Assembly: GCF_029278605.1 (NCBI RefSeq) | Contig: NZ_CP119574.1 | Location: forward strand, 248,001 to 312,000 | Direction of reading: 5' to 3' | DNA length: 64,000 nt | Origin: Cupriavidus sp. WKF15 | Lineage (GTDB): Bacteria > Pseudomonadota > Gammaproteobacteria > Burkholderiales > Burkholderiaceae | In this document: positions 1-9,309 of the stretch, piece by piece | How the letters are laid out: every line of letters starts with the position of its first letter | Numbering within the stretch: the first letter of the stretch is position 1 | Notes under the pieces: model-generated | Database searches by the model: none | What the model was told of the DNA's origin: nothing | Seen by the model: the letters and a program-made list of their open reading frames with translations, nothing else | Made by a program: the position numbers and the translations under genes

Positions 1-1203
1 GATCGACAGCATGGCGCGGCGTCCGGCCTGACGTCGCGCCAAGTGTTCCTGATGGCCCTGACTTGCGCCCTGGCTGTCTCGGCCATCTACTATCACCAAC
101 CGCTTCTGCCGCAGATTGCCGACTCGTTCAGCATCTCGCCGACGCGTGGCAACCTGATAGCCACCATCACGCAGCTCGGCTATGCCTCGGGTCTCTTGCT
201 GTTCGTGCCGCTGGCCGATAGTTTTCAGCCGCGCAAGCTGGCCACTGTCGCGATTGTTGGTAATGCCGTCGCGCTACTTGCGTGTGCGGTGGCGCCGTCG
301 TTCCCGCTGCTGGTCGTCAGCAGTTTCGTCGTTGGCGTGACGGCCATCACTGCCCAGATCATCATTCCGTCGGCATCGGGCATGGCCTCGCCGGAGCGGC
401 GTGGGCGCACCGTTGGCATGCTGCTGGGCGGCCTGTCATCCGGTGTACTGCTAGCGCGCACATTGAGCGGATTTGTCGGCGCTCATTTCGGGTGGCGCGC
501 GATGTTTGTATCGGCCGCGGGATTCGATCTGGCGCTGATTGCCGTCGTCGCACGGCTTCCCGACGCCGAGAACTTAGCAGCCTTGCGCTACCGGGATCTG
601 ATGCTGTCGCTTGTTTCGCTGATTCGCACCGAACCGGCATTGCGCATATCCATTGCGACCGGTTTCTTGGCATTCGGCGCATTCAGTGCATTCTGGGCGA
701 CGCTGGCGACCCTGCTGGCGCAACCACCGTATCAATTCGGACCTGCCACCGTGGGCGCGTTTGGACTGGTCGGCCTGATTGGCCTCGTAGCGTCCCCGTC
801 TATCGGCACCCTAGTCGACCGCGTCCATCCAAGCCTGGTATCTGCATCGGGCGCACTCACGGTATCCCTTTCCTTCTTGCTGGTTGCGACGGGCGCCATG
901 CACCTCTCATGGTTGCTCGCCAGCGTAGTGCTGCTGGACTTGGGTAACCGGACCGCCTTCGTTGCCAATCAGGCACGGATCTACTCGCTGCGCCCCGAAG
1001 CCCGCGGGAGGCTTAACACGGCATTCATGGTTTCGTATTTCGTCGGGGGCGCGGCTGGGGCCGCCATGGGAGGCATTGGTGCCCAACACGGCGGCTGGCT
1101 AGGGCTTGCAGCCGTTGGCGCCGTGTTGGCACTGCTGGCCCTAGTGACTAGCTTCCTCGGCTATCGCATGGCGTTCGTGACGACGGCAACAGACGAACCC
1201 TAA
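1..1203 (+). CDS. MFS transporter, 5' end outside window
   Basis: Major facilitator superfamily permease of the inner membrane, probably a proton-driven efflux or uptake carrier; substrate unknown. The reading frame is open from base 1, so the true start probably lies upstream. A GTG at 43 would give 386 residues but leaves the first helix short. About 12 hydrophobic segments are visible. The start of TM1 has the YYxQPLLP motif typical of small-molecule MFS exporters, and an ERRGRTVG loop sits near residue 125. It ends in TAA at 1203. The next gene on the same strand is 305 bases away, so it is not clearly an operon partner. Confidence 0.85.
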   Translation, partial: DRQHGAASGLTSRQVFLMALTCALAVSAIYYHQPLLPQIADSFSISPTRGNLIATITQLGYASGLLLFVPLADSFQPRKLATVAIVGNAVALLACAVAPSFPLLVVSSFVVGVTAITAQIIIPSASGMASPERRGRTVGMLLGGLSSGVLLARTLSGFVGAHFGWRAMFVSAAGFDLALIAVVARLPDAENLAALRYRDLMLSLVSLIRTEPALRISIATGFLAFGAFSAFWATLATLLAQPPYQFGPATVGAFGLVGLIGLVASPSIGTLVDRVHPSLVSASGALTVSLSFLLVATGAMHLSWLLASVVLLDLGNRTAFVANQARIYSLRPEARGRLNTAFMVSYFVGGAAGAAMGGIGAQHGGWLGLAAVGAVLALLALVTSFLGYRMAFVTTATDEP

Positions 1204-1508
1204 CGCAGCCCAATATCAGCCGGCCTTGCATACGTTCTCAGGTGACCATGTCGCCCGCTCTCGTTCGCGCCAGACACTAAACGAGATCGGAACATGAGAT
1301 GGGTTCTGTACCCGACGTTGCTGCACTCAGTGCGCCAATGCATCGCTTCTCGATCTTTACGTAAAGTGTAAATCTCATTTACTGACGAGGCTATTGTTGC
1401 ACGCGTGCCCACAAAAAATAATGCATCGACCTAGTCGGCTTCTTTAGGCCGAGCGCCGTTCCTCGCCAACGAGCTGACAGTGTGGACGATCAGTCAAATG
1501 GAGACAGC
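1204..1508. other. intergenic region, no gene seen
   Basis: About 300 bases between the MFS gene and the indolepyruvate oxidoreductase. No convincing coding sequence. It contains the short palindromes listed at 1356-1382 and should hold the promoter of the downstream gene. Confidence 0.6.
1356..1382. promoter_or_regulatory. adjacent palindromes upstream of the ior-like gene
   Basis: TTTACGTAAA (1356-1365) is a perfect 10-bp palindrome, followed two bases later by GTAAAT-ctc-ATTTAC (1368-1382). They lie about 125 bases upstream of the ATG at 1509 in otherwise GC-rich DNA. I read them as candidate operator half-sites; no regulator is assigned. Confidence 0.4.
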
Positions 1509-4500
1509 ATGACAACAAAATCCTTCCAGTCGGCAGCGACGTCGAAAGATGCATCGCTGAATGACAAGTACGTTTGCGACCAAGGCACCGCCTACATGAC
1601 GGGCATCCAGGCTCTGGTGCGCCTGACACTCGCGCAAAAACGACGAGATGCACTGATCGGACTGCAGACCGCCGGATTCGTTTCCGGATATCGGGGCTCG
1701 CCGCTCGGCAATTTCGATAGTGCCCTCTGGCAGGCCGGAGAACTCCTCGATGCGCACAAGGTTGTTTTTCAACCAGGTGTGAACGAGGACCTTGCGGCCA
1801 CTGCGGTTTGGGGGACACAACAAGCCAATCTGGCAGGACAAGGAAAGTACGACGGCGTCGTTGGATGGTGGTATGGAAAGGGTCCCGGCGTCGATCGCTC
1901 TGGCGATGTGCTGCGCCATGCGAATCTCGCCGGAACCGCAGAGCGAGGCGGAGTCGTCGCTCTCTATGGCGACGACCACTCTTGCAAATCTTCCAGCATC
2001 CCGCATCAGTCAGAGCATGTAATGGTGGGGTGTGGAATTCCGATTTTTTATCCCACCTCGGTTCAGCAGATTCTCGACTATGGTGCACACGCGGTCGCGA
2101 TGTCCCGCTGTGCAGGCGTCTGGACCTCGATGAAATTGGTGAGCGAGATCGTAGAGACGTCAGCGTCGGTCAGTGTCGAATTGGGCCGTGCCCAATCCAT
2201 TCCTCCGCAAGACTTATCGTCCATTCCAGGTGGTCTGAACATCCGTTGGCCAGATCGTTCACTCGCGCAGGAGGAGCGCCTTTATCTTCACAAGTTACCT
2301 GCCGCTTTGGGATATGCACGTGCCAACCCCTTTAATCGCGTGACGTGGGACAGCCAACAAGCAAGAATCGGAATTGCCGCGAGCGGAAAGGGCTATCTCG
2401 ATACGGTCGAAGCGCTACGGATCCTTGGCCTGGAGGGGGAGCCTGCGCGCCGGCTCGGGCTACGTCTCTACCAAGTCGGCATGATCTGGCCCCTCGAGCC
2501 TCACGGACTCCGACACTTTTCCCACGGCCTCCAGGAAATCATCGTCGTCGAGGAAAAGCGCCCGATTCTCGAAGCCCAAATCAAGGACGAGCTTTACGCT
2601 CTTCCCGATCATGCACGCCCACGGGTGATCGGTAAATCGTCCGATGGCCACGGCGAATGGAGCACGACCACCGATGATGCTCCACTCATCAGTCACTATG
2701 AGTTACAACCCGAGCCAATTGCGAAGATGCTTGCAGCACGGTTCTTGCGTATGGAGCTCCCGGCAGACCTCCGACAACTGATCGGACAGCGCTTGCAAGC
2801 TCTGCAACACGCGGAGCAGGAGTCTCGCCGTGTCATCGACATTGCGGAAAGGAAGGCCTACTTTTGCAGCGGATGTCCGCACAATTCCTCGACCGTCCTG
2901 CCGGAGGGAAGCCGCGCGCTCGGCGGTATCGGTTGCCATTTCCTCACCTTGACGATGGACCGTGGAACCGAGACGTTCTCACAAATGGGCGGGGAAGGCG
3001 TTAGCTGGGTCGGCGCATCGCCATTCACCAAGGAGCGACATGTCTTTGCAAACCTTGGCGACGGGACCTACTTCCACTCTGGCTACCTTGCAATCCGCCA
3101 GTCCGTTGCCGCGAACGTCAACATCACATACAAGATCCTATATAACGATGCGGTCGGCATGACCGGCGGACAGCATGTCGACGGCCAACTCAGCGTTGCA
3201 CAAATGACGCGACAACTTGCTGCGGAAGGCGTGAGGCAACAGATCATCGTCACGGACGAACCCCGACTACTCAGTGATGATGCGGGAATCGCCCCAGGCG
3301 TCACAATCCGCCATCGCAATGAACTCGACGCTGTGCAGCGCGAACTGCGCAATGTGTCAGGTGTCACGGCGCTGATCTACGCGCAGACATGTGCCAGCGA
3401 AAAGCGCCGGCGGCGCAAGCGTAACGAGTACCCGGATCCTCCGCAACGCGCTTTCATCAACACAGAAATCTGCGAAGGATGCGGAGACTGCTCGAAAAAG
3501 TCCAATTGCCTCTCCGTCGAACCGGTTGAAACGCCGCTTGGTACCAAGCGGAAGATCAATCAGAGCAGTTGCAATAAGGATTTTTCTTGCGTCGAAGGGT
3601 TTTGCCCCAGCTTCGTCACGGTCCACACTCGCGACTCGCGGCGACCAACACAGTCCCAGGCCTTGGCCACAGGCTGGCCCAAAGCACCAAAGAATATAGA
3701 CTTCGGCTCGCCCGTCCGTATCATCGTTGGTGGCGTCGGCGGAACTGGGGTCGTGACTATTGGGGCGCTATTGGGAATGGCAGCTCACTTGGAAGGCAAG
3801 GCTGTCCGTGTAATGGACATGGCGGGCATGGCGCAAAAAGGCGGCACGGTATATTCATATGTTCAGATTGCACGAAGCGATGACGCGATCGCGGCGACTA
3901 AAGTGGCTACTGGCCAGTGCGACCTTCTGATCGGGGCGGACGCCGTCGTGGCTGGTAGTAGCGCCACTCTCTCACGGCTGCGCGCGGAAGGACTGGCGAT
4001 TGTGAACGAAGATGGCTCACCGACCTCAGACTTCATTGGTTCCCGCGACTGGTCCATACCGGTAAATGATCTGCTGGCACGTCTGCGATCCAGACTGAAG
4101 AACGGTCGCGTGATTGCACTGCCGGCCGCCCGCATTGCCACGATGGTCTTTGGTGACGCAATCTTCGCCAATCTGCTGTTGCTCGGCTTGGCTTGGCAGT
4201 CGGGACGTATTCCGCTATCCCGGGAAGGCATCCAGAGGGCTATCGCGCTAAATGGTACCGCCGTGGCGAAAAATCTTGAAGCGTTTCGGATTGGATGCCA
4301 CCTCGCCGATGATCTGCGACACGTCGACAATTTGTTGCCATCACCGCAAGGTTCCGAGTCACTGAACACCTTGCGTGAACTGATTGATGACCGCTCGCGT
4401 CGTCTGCGTGTGTACTGGAATGTCGCGTATGCTCGTAAGTACCACACCCTTGCGACAGCGGTCGAAAGCAATTTTCCAGAGGACCTGGCAACTGTAATTG

Positions 4501-4988
4501 CGACGCAGCTTTATCGAGTTATGGCTTACAAGGACGAGTATGAGGTGGCCAGACTACTAGCTTCCGACCACTTCAAGAAATCCATCGAGTCTGAGTTTGG
4601 CAAAGGCGCGCGATTGACATACCACTTGGCTCCGCCCACGCTGGGCACAGGACCGGACGTGCACAAGCGTCCGTTCGGATCCTGGATTCGATGGCCGATG
4701 GCGGCCCTTGCGCGCATGCAAGTGCTGCGCGAAACACCGTTCGATCCGTTTGGGCGAAACGATGAGCGGCGAAAGGAGCGTGCCTGGCGGGACCGGTATA
4801 TCGCCTTCGTCGAATCATTGATTCGCTCCGCTGGAGATTGCGATTTGTCCCTCGCAAATCAAATTGCTCGAATTCCCGCTGACGTCCGTGGCTTTGGACA
4901 TGTAAAGATGTTGGCAATGCAAGCCGCGTCGGCGCGCTGGGATGAGCTTGCAGCGAAGCTCTACAAGGCCAAGATCCAACGAGGGTAA
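1509..4988 (+). CDS. indolepyruvate ferredoxin oxidoreductase, fused subunits
   Basis: Thiamine-diphosphate enzyme that oxidatively decarboxylates aryl- or indolepyruvates to acyl-CoA, passing electrons to ferredoxin. At about 1159 residues it is the fused alpha-gamma form of IorA and IorB found in many proteobacteria. Visible features are CSGCPHNSS near residue 452, the TPP-binding GDGTYFHSG and GMTGGQHVDG near 516-550, a ferredoxin-like cysteine cluster CEGCGDC near 652, and the gamma-domain glycine motif GGVGGTGVVTIG near 740. I chose ATG 1509 over GTG 1482 because GGAGACAGC precedes it. No aromatic-transaminase partner gene is adjacent. The exact 2-oxoacid substrate is inferred from the family. 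Confidence 0.9.
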   Translation: MTTKSFQSAATSKDASLNDKYVCDQGTAYMTGIQALVRLTLAQKRRDALIGLQTAGFVSGYRGSPLGNFDSALWQAGELLDAHKVVFQPGVNEDLAATAVWGTQQANLAGQGKYDGVVGWWYGKGPGVDRSGDVLRHANLAGTAERGGVVALYGDDHSCKSSSIPHQSEHVMVGCGIPIFYPTSVQQILDYGAHAVAMSRCAGVWTSMKLVSEIVETSASVSVELGRAQSIPPQDLSSIPGGLNIRWPDRSLAQEERLYLHKLPAALGYARANPFNRVTWDSQQARIGIAASGKGYLDTVEALRILGLEGEPARRLGLRLYQVGMIWPLEPHGLRHFSHGLQEIIVVEEKRPILEAQIKDELYALPDHARPRVIGKSSDGHGEWSTTTDDAPLISHYELQPEPIAKMLAARFLRMELPADLRQLIGQRLQALQHAEQESRRVIDIAERKAYFCSGCPHNSSTVLPEGSRALGGIGCHFLTLTMDRGTETFSQMGGEGVSWVGASPFTKERHVFANLGDGTYFHSGYLAIRQSVAANVNITYKILYNDAVGMTGGQHVDGQLSVAQMTRQLAAEGVRQQIIVTDEPRLLSDDAGIAPGVTIRHRNELDAVQRELRNVSGVTALIYAQTCASEKRRRRKRNEYPDPPQRAFINTEICEGCGDCSKKSNCLSVEPVETPLGTKRKINQSSCNKDFSCVEGFCPSFVTVHTRDSRRPTQSQALATGWPKAPKNIDFGSPVRIIVGGVGGTGVVTIGALLGMAAHLEGKAVRVMDMAGMAQKGGTVYSYVQIARSDDAIAATKVATGQCDLLIGADAVVAGSSATLSRLRAEGLAIVNEDGSPTSDFIGSRDWSIPVNDLLARLRSRLKNGRVIALPAARIATMVFGDAIFANLLLLGLAWQSGRIPLSREGIQRAIALNGTAVAKNLEAFRIGCHLADDLRHVDNLLPSPQGSESLNTLRELIDDRSRRLRVYWNVAYARKYHTLATAVESNFPEDLATVIATQLYRVMAYKDEYEVARLLASDHFKKSIESEFGKGARLTYHLAPPTLGTGPDVHKRPFGSWIRWPMAALARMQVLRETPFDPFGRNDERRKERAWRDRYIAFVESLIRSAGDCDLSLANQIARIPADVRGFGHVKMLAMQAASARWDELAAKLYKAKIQRG

Positions 4989-5540
4989 CCTGAACGGGCT
5001 TCTCTAGCCTCCTTACTGTCAAGGTTTCGGCGAGCCCTCTCGGTTCGCCGGTTAATCTTTGACTCTTTGACTCAGAGTGTTCCGTTGCACCCCACGCCGG
5101 ACGACCTGGGAGCTAATGCTTGTACCCGAGCTCTGAACAATTGACGTAACGCCATGCACATACGCAAATTGAAAGCCGCCACGCCAGACGAGTAAGCCCG
5201 CGCGAGTTGCCCAGGGAGTTCCAATAACGCTCCATATCGTGCCCTAATGTGACCCAGCCGCCAAGCGGCAGTAGGCACAGCCGCGCAAAGAAAAGTGTTC
5301 GGCGGTCGCCTACATCATGCAACCCGCCATGGCGGGCAGACCGGCTCCCAACGAAGTCTCCTCTCCCTAGAGCAGCGGAGGCATACTCACACCAGCCAAG
5401 CGCGGAATTTGCAATAACTGTTCTGAGGAGCAGCAGACTTCCAGTCTCCGCCCTCATGGCAATTGGCATGGCGGTTGAGACCAATGTGGCAATCCCCAGG
5501 TGGCGTAACAATAGAGCGCTCGACAGACCATATTCACACT
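4989..5540. other. 550-base region without a recognised gene
   Basis: Open frames on both strands match nothing I recognise. A weak hairpin, CGGCGA (5028-5033) with TCGCCG (5045-5050), lies just after the oxidoreductase stop and may act as its terminator. The right end must hold the promoter of the LysR gene at 5541. Confidence 0.45.
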
Positions 5541-6482
5541 ATGCGCAAAATTTTGGAGTCCGGCCTCATTCACGCCCTACGCGCCTTCGTGCGAGTAGTG
5601 GATAGCGGAAGTTTCACGGCTGCCGCAGAGCAGATGAACCTTACCACGGCACAAGTGTCCCGGCTAGTAACCGATTTGGAGAAGCGTCTAGGAGCCAAGC
5701 TTTTGCAACGCACGACCCGCCATCGCGCGCTGACCGACGCGGGTGCAGATTACGCAAAGCGGTGTCGCGAGATCCTGGCCATGATCGACGAAGCCGAGGC
5801 TAATGCATCCAAGACGGCCTCCAAACCAAAAGGCCGGCTACGCGTCCAGTGCATGGCCAACTTCGGCCAGCATTACGTCGCTCCCATGCTCGCTGACTTT
5901 TGCCGAGCCTACCCCGAACTAACAGTCGACTACCGCACGTCTCAGTACTTCCCCGATTTGCTCGCGCGGGGCGTAGATGTCAGCCTGTATCTGGCAGAGT
6001 CGCTGTCGGACTCAGGACTCGTAGCGCGGCGTCTGGGTACCACATTCGCGGTTGTGTGCGCCTCGCCCACCTACCTAGATCGGTACGGCGCCCCGAAGAC
6101 CCCTGCCGAACTGAATAGCCACGCCTGCTTGCGACTGGTGAATCCCTCCATTACGCCGGAGTGGCGACTGACAACTGACGAGGGTATTATCCTCGATCTG
6201 TCCCCGCGGGGACCTCTGGTGGCGGACACGCCGGAGTTGCTTCTTGACGTGACCTTGCAGGGCGCCGGCATTACCTTGTTGCCCCTGTTCTCCGTGATCG
6301 ATGCAATCCGCGATGGACAATTGCAAAGGGTGTTGCCCGCCTGGCGCTCGCCGGATATTGGCGTCTTTGCATTGCTCCCGTCTCGACACTTCATGGATGC
6401 AAAGACCCGTGCTTGGCTCGAGTGGGCGGACAAGAGAGTCTCTCCCCAACTCCGTGAGGATGCAGCGTTCTTCACCCGTTGA
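5541..6482 (+). CDS. LysR-family transcriptional regulator
   Basis: DNA-binding regulator of about 313 residues. An N-terminal winged HTH (residues about 8-65: FVRVVDSGSFTAAAEQMNLT and QVSRLVTDLEKRLG) is followed by a LysR substrate-binding domain. I use ATG 5541, which places the HTH at the normal distance from the N terminus; the upstream ATG at 5463 adds 26 residues unlike the family. It is not divergent to a neighbour, so the target is not obvious. It resembles the CrgA/DsdC-like group regulating small catabolic operons, but the effector is unknown. Confidence 0.87.
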   Translation: MRKILESGLIHALRAFVRVVDSGSFTAAAEQMNLTTAQVSRLVTDLEKRLGAKLLQRTTRHRALTDAGADYAKRCREILAMIDEAEANASKTASKPKGRLRVQCMANFGQHYVAPMLADFCRAYPELTVDYRTSQYFPDLLARGVDVSLYLAESLSDSGLVARRLGTTFAVVCASPTYLDRYGAPKTPAELNSHACLRLVNPSITPEWRLTTDEGIILDLSPRGPLVADTPELLLDVTLQGAGITLLPLFSVIDAIRDGQLQRVLPAWRSPDIGVFALLPSRHFMDAKTRAWLEWADKRVSPQLREDAAFFTR

Positions 6483-6706
6483 GCGGCGCATTTTATGAGC
6501 CGTCGCTTGCCGGCACCGTCGTAAGGACATTCAGACGTCGGTTCAGCCTCGCAAGCGGCCATTGCACGCCGGAAGACGGAAGCTGCTTCCTGGCTGTGAC
6601 CTTCATTCAGTCAGCTACCTGCTGACGCGGTAGACGTACGTCAAACGCAGTCTCTGTCTGGTCTCCCAAACCTCAATTGACCAGTGACGTGCTTTAGCAA
6701 TTCCCC

Positions 6707-6853
6707 CGAGACCACGTAGACGCGCAACCTTATGCTTGAACTCATTGACGGTGGGTTCATCACCATAGAGCCGTCCCCCACCCGTGCAGCGGCCATGACC
6801 TACCGCATGGCGTCGCAGGACTTGCTGCACGCTTCGCTTCGCAAATTAATCAC
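6707..6853 (-). pseudogene. remnant of threonine aldolase 5' end
   Basis: The first part of this strand aligns with the start of the intact aldolase gene at 8652-8822. The translation keeps YGDEPTVNEF, matching YGDDPTVKEL. The start codon position is now GTG (6851-6853), and about 23 bases present in the intact copy are missing near 6725. Everything beyond the N-terminal 50 codons is absent. It is part of a duplicated block with the tautomerase remnant next to it. Confidence 0.75.
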
Positions 6854-6882
6854 GCTTGCCTCCATCGTTTCGACGACCTCAA

Positions 6883-7281
6883 TCAGTTGCCAACCCTTTC
6901 CATGAACGAACGAACCGATGGGTCGAGCGCTGCCATCCATTGAGATTCCTGCTCCGGTTTCGGCAGGAACTCACCATACTCGACCATCTGGCCCGGCGGC
7001 AACTCAGAGAGGTAGATCCAGACACTAACCTTGTCGACCTTGGGGATCTGGCACACGTCATTGATGATCCGTTTCAGCAGTTCTGCCTTCTGCTCGTGCG
7101 TCCGTCTGGCCCGCACATGCCCTTGCACGAACACTTGATCGTGCCGCAGACCTTTGCTTCCCATGAAGTAGTTGTCACGCGGAACGTCCTGGAACATCAC
7201 CTTCGCGAAGAGATGGTTGCCGCATTTATGGATGTCACGCATCATCTTCAAGAATGACGTGGCGTGAGAGGAAAACTGCCC
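6883..7281 (-). pseudogene. decayed duplicate of tautomerase
   Basis: Nearly the whole C-terminal two thirds of the tautomerase at 8852-9292 is repeated here, including KVDKVSVWIYLSELPPGQ and LRHDQVFVQGHVRA. The N terminus has diverged: the catalytic Pro-1 start (MPTYIVS in the intact copy) is gone and only scattered similarity continues to about 7281. An open frame runs to 7302 but would begin with unrelated residues. Without Pro-1 it cannot be an active tautomerase. Confidence 0.75.
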
Positions 7282-7302
7282 TTGAAATATCGAGCAGGGC
7301 AA

Positions 7303-7772
7303 CCTTGCTGCTTAGACATCATGTTTCCCATAGGCAGTCCGTGTGCGTCGTACGGGGAAGGTAATGTTCCGCCAATCTGACAGCGTTCGGCAAGATCCCT
7401 GCATATCCTGCGGCCCCATACGTGCGTGCGGTGCCGAACTAAAGCGGCTGGGCAACAGCCGCGATCAACCTGGCGCATTCCCCCACTAGCCGGCCAATTC
7501 CTGCAACCGGATTAACTGCGGCCCTGGGACCGATCTGTCAGAGCTTTCGTGGTCGTGCCAGCGGGTGGCTGCTGCGGGTGTGCAGATTCGCGCGCGCCGC
7601 TTCGAAAATGTGCGTGTAGTTCCGATGTGACGAATGCTGAAGCGGATAGCGCAGTTGTCGCAGCAAGGGCTGCGTACTCATGCCTCATGAACATGGCTTC
7701 ACGGATTCGCTGGGTTGGTCCAGTCGAGCGAATAGCGTGCGCGCGCGTGGGCTCGTAGGATGGGGAATGCGC
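7303..7772. other. 470-base region without a recognised gene
   Basis: Lies between the tautomerase remnant and the 3' end of the threonine aldolase. Short minus-strand frames exist (for example 7512-7694) but resemble no family I know and lack good ribosome binding sites. Possibly more decayed coding DNA. Confidence 0.4.
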
Positions 7773-8822
7773 CTAGGTGGCGTCGTGCTCCAGAACAACG
7801 GACTCAATGATCGAGATGGCCCGTCGAATGTCAGCGTTGGAAATGTTCAGGTATGGGATCGCGCGAACGCTGTCGATGCCGGCCGGTAGCACGTGAAGAC
7901 CGCGCGCGTACACGCGCTCCACGAAGTCTGCCGCATGCAGCCCGGTCAGCCGGAATCGAACGATGTTCGTTTCCACCGTGTGAGGATCGAGATCGATTCC
8001 CGGAAGTCTCGCAATACCTTCCGCAAGCATCCTTGCGCGCGCATGGTCTTCCACCAGGCGCTCCCGGTTGTTGCGCAGCGCATATAGGGCGCCGGCCGCA
8101 ATAATTCCGGCTTGCCGGAAGCCACCGCCGATCTGCTGCTTGAAGCGTCGCGCGCGGGAAATGAAATCGCGTGGGCCGGCGAGTACCGAGCCGACCGGCG
8201 CACCCATCGCCTTGGAAAAGCAGACGCTCACCGTATCGAACAGCTCTGCATACCCCCGCTCGGGAATACCGGTCGCCACCGATGCATGCCAAAGACGCGC
8301 GCCATCGAGATGGAGCGCCAGATTCAGCTTGCGTGCCGATGCGCAGACTGCACGCAGTTCTTCCATTGGCCAGACCTTGCCGCCGCCAACGTTGTGGGTG
8401 TTCTCCACACAGAGGAGCTTCGGCGGCGCGGGAACGGTTGACGGGAAGAAGCGATGTGGCTTGCCGACCGCTGCCTCCACATCCGCTGCGGTGAATACAC
8501 CGCGAACTCCAGGCAGCAGCCGCGGAAGCACGCCCGCGAACGCGGCCGGCGCGCCTCCCTCAAGCAGGTAGACATGTGCGCCCTGATCGAACAGCACCGC
8601 GTCACCGTGCTCAGTATGCGCGCGGATCGCTATCTGGTTGGTCATGGTTCCTGAGACCATATAGACGGCATCCTCTTTGCCCAGAAAGTTGGCAACCTCA
8701 CGCTCGAGCTCCTTGACGGTGGGGTCATCGCCGTAGACGTCATCTCCCACCGGTGCAGCGGCCATGGCCAGCCGCATGGCGTCGCTAGGCTTGCTGCACG
8801 TATCGCTTCGCAAATCAATCAT
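7773..8822 (-). CDS. ltaE: low-specificity L-threonine aldolase
   Basis: PLP-dependent fold-type I enzyme cleaving L-threonine, allo-threonine and related beta-hydroxy amino acids to glycine and an aldehyde; cytoplasmic. About 349 residues, normal for the family. It opens with MIDLRSDTCSKPSDAMR, has the substrate-site segment HLDGARLWHA near 177 and the PLP-lysine region SVCFSKAMGAPVGS near 205. ATG 8822 is preceded by a perfect GGAGGTAATT; the upstream in-frame ATGs add only nine residues. The tautomerase gene is 29 bases upstream on the same strand, so the two are probably co-transcribed. Confidence 0.92.
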   Translation of the reverse strand: MIDLRSDTCSKPSDAMRLAMAAAPVGDDVYGDDPTVKELEREVANFLGKEDAVYMVSGTMTNQIAIRAHTEHGDAVLFDQGAHVYLLEGGAPAAFAGVLPRLLPGVRGVFTAADVEAAVGKPHRFFPSTVPAPPKLLCVENTHNVGGGKVWPMEELRAVCASARKLNLALHLDGARLWHASVATGIPERGYAELFDTVSVCFSKAMGAPVGSVLAGPRDFISRARRFKQQIGGGFRQAGIIAAGALYALRNNRERLVEDHARARMLAEGIARLPGIDLDPHTVETNIVRFRLTGLHAADFVERVYARGLHVLPAGIDSVRAIPYLNISNADIRRAISIIESVVLEHDAT

Positions 8823-8851
8823 AATTACCTCCATTAGGGGTACAGCCACAA

Positions 8852-9292
8852 TCAGGTGCCAACCTTTTCCATGAACGCGCGAACCGCTGGGTCAAGCGCT
8901 ACCATCCACTGGGATTCCTGCCCCGGTTCCGGCAAGATCTCCCCATACTCGACCATCTGACCCGGCGGCAGCTCGGAGAGGTAAATCCATACACTTACCT
9001 TGTCGACCTTGGCGATTCGGCACACATCATTGACAATCTGCTTCAGTAGTTCTGCCTTCTGCTCGCGTGTCCGTCCTGCCCGCACATGCCCGTGCACGAA
9101 CACCTGATCGTGTCGGAGGGGTCGGCCGCCCATGAAGTAGTTGTAAGGCGGAATGTCCTGAAACATCACCTGCGCGAAGAACGTATTCGCCCCGGTGACC
9201 TGGTTGTGCGATCCGGTAATCGAAGCCGCCAGCTCCTCCTTGGCGCGTGGGGAAAGCAGGCCTGCGGCAGCGGACACGATGTAGGTAGGCAT
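8852..9292 (-). CDS. tautomerase family protein (cis-CaaD-like)
   Basis: Small enzyme of about 146 residues from the tautomerase superfamily, whose members use an N-terminal proline as general base or acid. The sequence begins MPTYIVSAAAGLLSP, giving Pro-1 after Met removal. The length and the motif MFQDIPPYNYFMGG point to the longer, trimeric cis-CaaD/Tautomerase_3 branch rather than 4-oxalocrotonate tautomerase. ATG 9292 follows AAGGAGCTCTC. It sits between an EamA exporter (17 bases upstream) and threonine aldolase, so the three form a likely operon. Substrate unknown. A decayed copy lies at 6883-7281. Confidence 0.82.
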   Translation of the reverse strand: MPTYIVSAAAGLLSPRAKEELAASITGSHNQVTGANTFFAQVMFQDIPPYNYFMGGRPLRHDQVFVHGHVRAGRTREQKAELLKQIVNDVCRIAKVDKVSVWIYLSELPPGQMVEYGEILPEPGQESQWMVALDPAVRAFMEKVGT

Positions 9293-9309
9293 GGAGAGCT
9301 CCTTGATTG

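Noticed and set aside
5113..5511. 132-codon minus-strand frame
   Set aside because: No recognisable domain and no ribosome binding site; treated as noncoding or decayed DNA.
7512..7694. 60-codon frame downstream of threonine aldolase
   Set aside because: No ribosome binding site, unusual composition and no recognised similarity.
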